NCBI GenBank assembly: GCA_002413095.1
Contig: DHWI01000169.1
Span: 7,461-15,117 of the forward strand
From: Thermoleophilia bacterium UBA5186
Lineage (GTDB): Bacteria; Actinomycetota; Thermoleophilia; Gaiellales; Gaiellaceae
Direction of reading: 5' to 3'
DNA: 7,657 nt
A model generated the notes under the pieces. The model had not been told where the DNA came from and made no database searches. It saw only the letters and a list, made by a program, of their open reading frames with translations. The translations under genes and the position numbers were made by a program. Shown in pieces: positions 5,448 through 7,657 of the stretch (position 1 is the first letter of the stretch; each line of letters opens with the position of its first letter).

Positions 5448-5915
5448 CTAGCGGCTGAGGTACGGCAAGGGGCTCAGCGGCCGGCCGCGGTAGCGCAGCT
5501 CAAAATGGAGGTGCGTCCCCGTGCACCAACCGGTGCAGCCGGCGACTCCGATCGGCTCGCCGCCCATGACGTACTCACCTACGCGAACTCGCGCCGAGGC
5601 CAGGTGCGCGTACAGCGTCGTGTATCCGTCTCCGTCGTTCACCTCGACGAGCCGGCCGTAGCCCTCGTAGCCGGGCTGCTCGCCGACGCGCGTGACGAGC
5701 CCGGGCGCCGCCGCGGTCACCTCGAGCGAGCGCAGGATCCCGATGTCGAGGCCGGGATGCCAGCGACCTCCGTCCTGGCCGAACGGCGACGTGACCGTCC
5801 CGTCCGCGGGCCAGGAGAGCTCGAGCTGGCGCAGGCCGTCCGTGTGCGCGGACGCGCTTGCCGGCCAGGCGAGAAGCAGAACGCAAAGGATCACCGCACG
5901 GCGGAGGGGCGCCAT
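5448..5915 (-). CDS. Secreted M23-family peptidoglycan metalloendopeptidase
   Basis: This is a 155-aa exported protein of the LytM/M23 zinc peptidase family, which cuts peptide cross-links in peptidoglycan outside the membrane. A signal peptide is clear: MAPLRR, then a hydrophobic core (VILCVLLLAW) and ASASA, with probable cleavage after A23. The compact catalytic domain fills the rest. Zinc ligands H53 and D57 are in WHPGLD, H104 is in YAHLA, and H135/H137 are in THLHFE, so all catalytic positions are present. Two Cys (C127, C131, in CTGWC) flank the active-site strand and may form a disulfide. There is no separate wall-binding domain. The ATG at 5915 is the natural start because it begins the signal peptide. 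The gene runs away from the FAD oxidoreductase gene, with 56 nt between the two starts, and a TAGGCT hexamer lies 9 nt upstream. It looks like a host gene and is not related in detail to the M23-like domain in the tape measure. Confidence 0.88.
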   Translation of the reverse strand: MAPLRRAVILCVLLLAWPASASAHTDGLRQLELSWPADGTVTSPFGQDGGRWHPGLDIGILRSLEVTAAAPGLVTRVGEQPGYEGYGRLVEVNDGDGYTTLYAHLASARVRVGEYVMGGEPIGVAGCTGWCTGTHLHFELRYRGRPLSPLPYLSR

Positions 5916-5924
5916 GGGGGCGGA

Positions 5925-5930
5925 AGCCTA
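5925..5930 (-). promoter_or_regulatory. Putative -10 hexamer TAGGCT for the M23 peptidase gene
   Basis: On the minus strand TAGGCT matches TANNNT and ends 9 nt before the ATG, implying a very short 5' leader. No -35 match is evident. It lies in the 56-nt divergent gap shared with the oxidoreductase gene. Confidence 0.3.
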
Positions 5931-5971
5931 GCGCCGTTTGTGTCCGCCCGCGCACGGAAAAGCCAAGCGGG

Positions 5972-7498
5972 ATGGCAGACGCAGTCGTGATCGGAGCGGG
6001 TCCGAACGGGCTCGTCGCCGCGAATCTGCTCGCAGACGCCGGTTGGAGCGTCGTCGTGCTGGAGGAGCAGGACGAGCCGGGCGGGGCGGTCAAGAGCGGC
6101 GAGCTCACGGGCCAGCCCGGGTTCACCCACGACCTGTTCAGCGCCTTTTATCCCCTCGCGGCGGCCTCCCCCACGCTGCGCCGGCTCGAGCTCGAGCGCT
6201 ACGGGTTGCGCTGGCGGCGCGGTTCGCTCGCCCTCGCGCATCCGGCGCCGGACGGTACGTGCGCGTCCCTGTCGATGGACCTCGACGAAACCGCCGCATC
6301 CCTCGACGCTTTCGCGCCCGGGGACGGAGACGCGTGGCGCGAGCTCTACGGCCTGTGGCGGCGCACCGGCCCCCACTTGCTCGCCGCGATGGCGACACCC
6401 ATGCCGCCGCTTCGCCCGGGTGCGCGTCTGGCACGCGAGCTCGGCCCGTCCGGCCTCGTCCGGTTCGCGCGGACGATGCTGCTGCCCGTTCGCCGTCTCG
6501 GCGAGGAGCGGTTTCGCGGCGAGGGCGGACGCCGGCTCCTGGCCGGGAACGCGCTCCACACCGACCTCGCCCCGGAGGCGACCTTCAGCGGCTTCTACGG
6601 CTGGTTCCTGGCCGCGCTCGGGCAGGAGGTCGGCTTCCCGTTCCCCGAGGGTGGCGCCGGCCGGCTCACGGACGCGCTCGTGCGTCGGCTGGAGGAGCGC
6701 GGTGGCCGAGTCGAGATTGGAATGCGAGTGACCGAGGTGCTCGTCCGCCGGGGACGCGCAGTGGCCGTCCGCACTCCGAAAGGGGACGTCGATGCGAGCC
6801 GAGCCGTCCTCGCCGACGTCGACGCGCCTCAGCTGTACATCCAGCTGCTCGCGCGCGAGCACGTGCCGGCGCGCCTGCTCGACGACCTCCGGCGCTTCCA
6901 GTGGGACTACGGCACCGTCAAGGTCGACTGGGCACTCGACGGGCCGGTTCCCTGGACGGCGCCGGACGCGCGCCGCGCGCCTGTGGTGCACATCGCCGAC
7001 GACGTGAACGAGCTGACGGTGACGATGAGCGAGCTCGCCCGCGGCCTCGTCCCGACGAAGCCGTTCCTGATCTTAGGCCAGTACGCCGCGGCCGACCCGA
7101 CGCGCTGCCCGCCGGAGAAGGAGGTCGCCTGGGCGTACGCGCACGTGCCGCACGGGGTCGAGCTCGACGAGGCTGCTCTCGTCGACCGGATGGAGGCGCG
7201 CGTCGAGGAGCTGGCGCCCGGCTTTCGCGAGCTCGTGCGCGCCCGCCACGTGTTCTCGCCCGCGGGGCTCGAGCGCGCGAACCGCAATCTCGTAGGCGGC
7301 GCTCTGAACGGCGGCACGGCGCAGCTCCATCAGCAGTTCGTCTTCCGCCCGACGTCGGGGCTCGGCCGGCCGGAGACGCCCGTGCGAGGCCTCTACCTCG
7401 CCTCGTCGTCGGCCTACCCCGGCGGCGGCGTCCACGGCGCTCCCGGAGCGAACGCGGCGCGTGCGGCTCTGACCGCGGCGCGGCTGCAGCGGATCTAG
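5972..7498 (+). CDS. FAD-dependent phytoene-dehydrogenase-like oxidoreductase (COG1233 type)
   Basis: This 508-aa flavoprotein belongs to the phytoene desaturase/amine oxidase-like superfamily, closest in feel to the PYROXD2-like NAD(P)/FAD-dependent oxidoreductases widespread in actinobacteria. Residues 4-38 form the dinucleotide-binding fold: VVIGAGPNGLVAA (GxGxxG at 8-13), acidic E31 for the ribose, and GG at 37-38. The C-terminal FAD motif is also complete: GLYLASSSAYPGGGVHGAPG at about 473-492. The central part, with GWFLAALGQEVGFPFPEGGAGRLTDALVRRL, is the usual substrate/cap region for this family. The length is normal. The ATG at 5972 sits directly before the Rossmann strand; the upstream AAGCGGG is only a modest ribosome-binding match. 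The frame stays open upstream to 5858, but that overlaps the divergent peptidase gene and is rejected. No crtB or other carotenoid gene is next to it, so the substrate is unknown and a carotenoid role should not be assumed. Confidence 0.87.
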   Translation: MADAVVIGAGPNGLVAANLLADAGWSVVVLEEQDEPGGAVKSGELTGQPGFTHDLFSAFYPLAAASPTLRRLELERYGLRWRRGSLALAHPAPDGTCASLSMDLDETAASLDAFAPGDGDAWRELYGLWRRTGPHLLAAMATPMPPLRPGARLARELGPSGLVRFARTMLLPVRRLGEERFRGEGGRRLLAGNALHTDLAPEATFSGFYGWFLAALGQEVGFPFPEGGAGRLTDALVRRLEERGGRVEIGMRVTEVLVRRGRAVAVRTPKGDVDASRAVLADVDAPQLYIQLLAREHVPARLLDDLRRFQWDYGTVKVDWALDGPVPWTAPDARRAPVVHIADDVNELTVTMSELARGLVPTKPFLILGQYAAADPTRCPPEKEVAWAYAHVPHGVELDEAALVDRMEARVEELAPGFRELVRARHVFSPAGLERANRNLVGGALNGGTAQLHQQFVFRPTSGLGRPETPVRGLYLASSSAYPGGGVHGAPGANAARAALTAARLQRI

Positions 7499-7518
7499 GA
7501 GGGCCAAGCCCTCCTAGA
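7494..7518. terminator. Bidirectional terminator hairpin between convergent genes
   Basis: TCTAGGAGGGC (7494-7504) and GCCCTCCTAGA (7508-7518) are perfect 11-bp arms around CAA. The stop codon of the oxidoreductase (7496-7498) and that of the minus-strand gene (7514-7516) both lie inside the stem, 15 nt apart. Neither side has a long T tract, as is common in high-GC actinobacteria. Confidence 0.75.
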
Positions 7519-7657
7519 AGATCTCCGGGCACCAGGGCGCCCGCTCGGCGCGGAACAAAGCGTCTGCACGCGCGGCGGCGCCCTCGCGCAGCTCCTCGAT
7601 CCGCCCCGCGCGCAGCAGCTCGCTGAAGGTGATTCCGCCCAGATACGTGGAGCCGAG
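7514..7657 (-). CDS. C-terminal end of an Eis-like GNAT N-acetyltransferase (5' part outside the window)
   Basis: Forty-seven codons and a TAG stop are visible on the minus strand; the frame is open to the right window edge. The peptide LGSTYLGGITFSEL, then LRAGRIEEL, ADALFRAERAPWCPEIF, matches what I know of the end of Eis-family proteins. These carry two GNAT-fold regions plus a sterol-carrier-like C-terminal domain and acetylate amines on aminoglycosides or other substrates using acetyl-CoA. The LGxxYLGG turn, the ALFR strand and the PWCPxxF ending are the key points. In M. tuberculosis Eis the C-terminal Phe carboxylate takes part in catalysis, and this protein also ends in Phe. The acetyl-CoA site is outside the window, so the assignment rests on about 47 residues. 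The gene converges on the oxidoreductase gene with a shared terminator. Confidence 0.7.
   Translation of the reverse strand, partial: LGSTYLGGITFSELLRAGRIEELREGAAARADALFRAERAPWCPEIF

Noticed and set aside
5858..5971. Upstream extension of the oxidoreductase to 5858
   Set aside because: It would overlap the divergent peptidase signal peptide, and the added residues are not family-like; the Rossmann strand starts right after ATG 5972.
5891..6991. 366-aa minus-strand ORF opposite the oxidoreductase
   Set aside because: It has low-complexity Arg/Glu/Ala composition and no recognisable domain, and is antisense to a well-supported gene.
5938..7626. 562-aa plus-strand ORF overlapping the oxidoreductase
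   Set aside because: It is extremely Arg-rich with no motif; it is an out-of-frame shadow of a GC-rich gene that has intact FAD motifs.
1..7657. CRISPR array, insertion sequence or retron-like structure
   Set aside because: No regularly spaced repeats, transposase or reverse transcriptase motifs were seen on either strand.

Overview
The window is high-GC DNA, rich in GTG/TTG starts and GC-ending codons, and most likely from an actinobacterium. The tRNA and gene types would suit a Thermoleophilia-like lineage (Gaiella/Solirubrobacter type), but that placement is an inference from general impression, not a search. It splits at a tRNA gene into two parts: a left accessory part (about 1-5359) and a right chromosomal part (about 5360-7657).

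Left part. The first 2.86 kb is the 3' part of a phage tail tape-measure gene, open at the left window edge. It carries two built-in peptidoglycan hydrolase domains (M23-like and SLT-like), a helical C-terminal half and a typical tape-measure C-terminus. A 108-aa unknown gene follows, then a 230-nt spacer with two strong palindromes, a 140-aa protein with a terminase-small-subunit-like N-terminus, a doubtful 75-codon ORF, and a two-gene toxin-antitoxin operon of the VapB45/VapC45 type. The antitoxin has a MerR-like HTH plus a DUF433-like domain, and the toxin has a PIN-like fold. No distal-tail, baseplate, lysis or integrase gene is seen, so this looks like the edge of a degraded or unusually ordered prophage or phage-derived island. 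Three genes here start 7-8 nt after a TANNNT hexamer, as expected for leaderless transcripts, and the antitoxin start codon sits inside a 15-bp inverted repeat that could be its operator.

Boundary. A tRNA-Val(GAC) on the minus strand has its 3' end facing the accessory DNA, which is the classic geometry for integration into a tRNA gene. A 14-bp stem hairpin and a short direct repeat lie between the toxin gene and the tRNA. The tRNA appears to have C instead of the near-universal U at position 33.

Right part. This looks like ordinary chromosomal DNA. A secreted M23 metallopeptidase (minus strand, just upstream of the tRNA) is divergent from a 508-aa FAD-dependent phytoene-dehydrogenase-like oxidoreductase (plus strand). 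The oxidoreductase converges on the C-terminal end of an Eis-like GNAT acetyltransferase (minus strand, cut by the right edge). Their stop codons both lie inside one 11-bp-stem hairpin that probably terminates transcription both ways.

The most interesting combination is an autoregulated-looking VapBC45-like module at a tRNA-bounded edge of a phage remnant, with leaderless-type promoters and palindromic operators.
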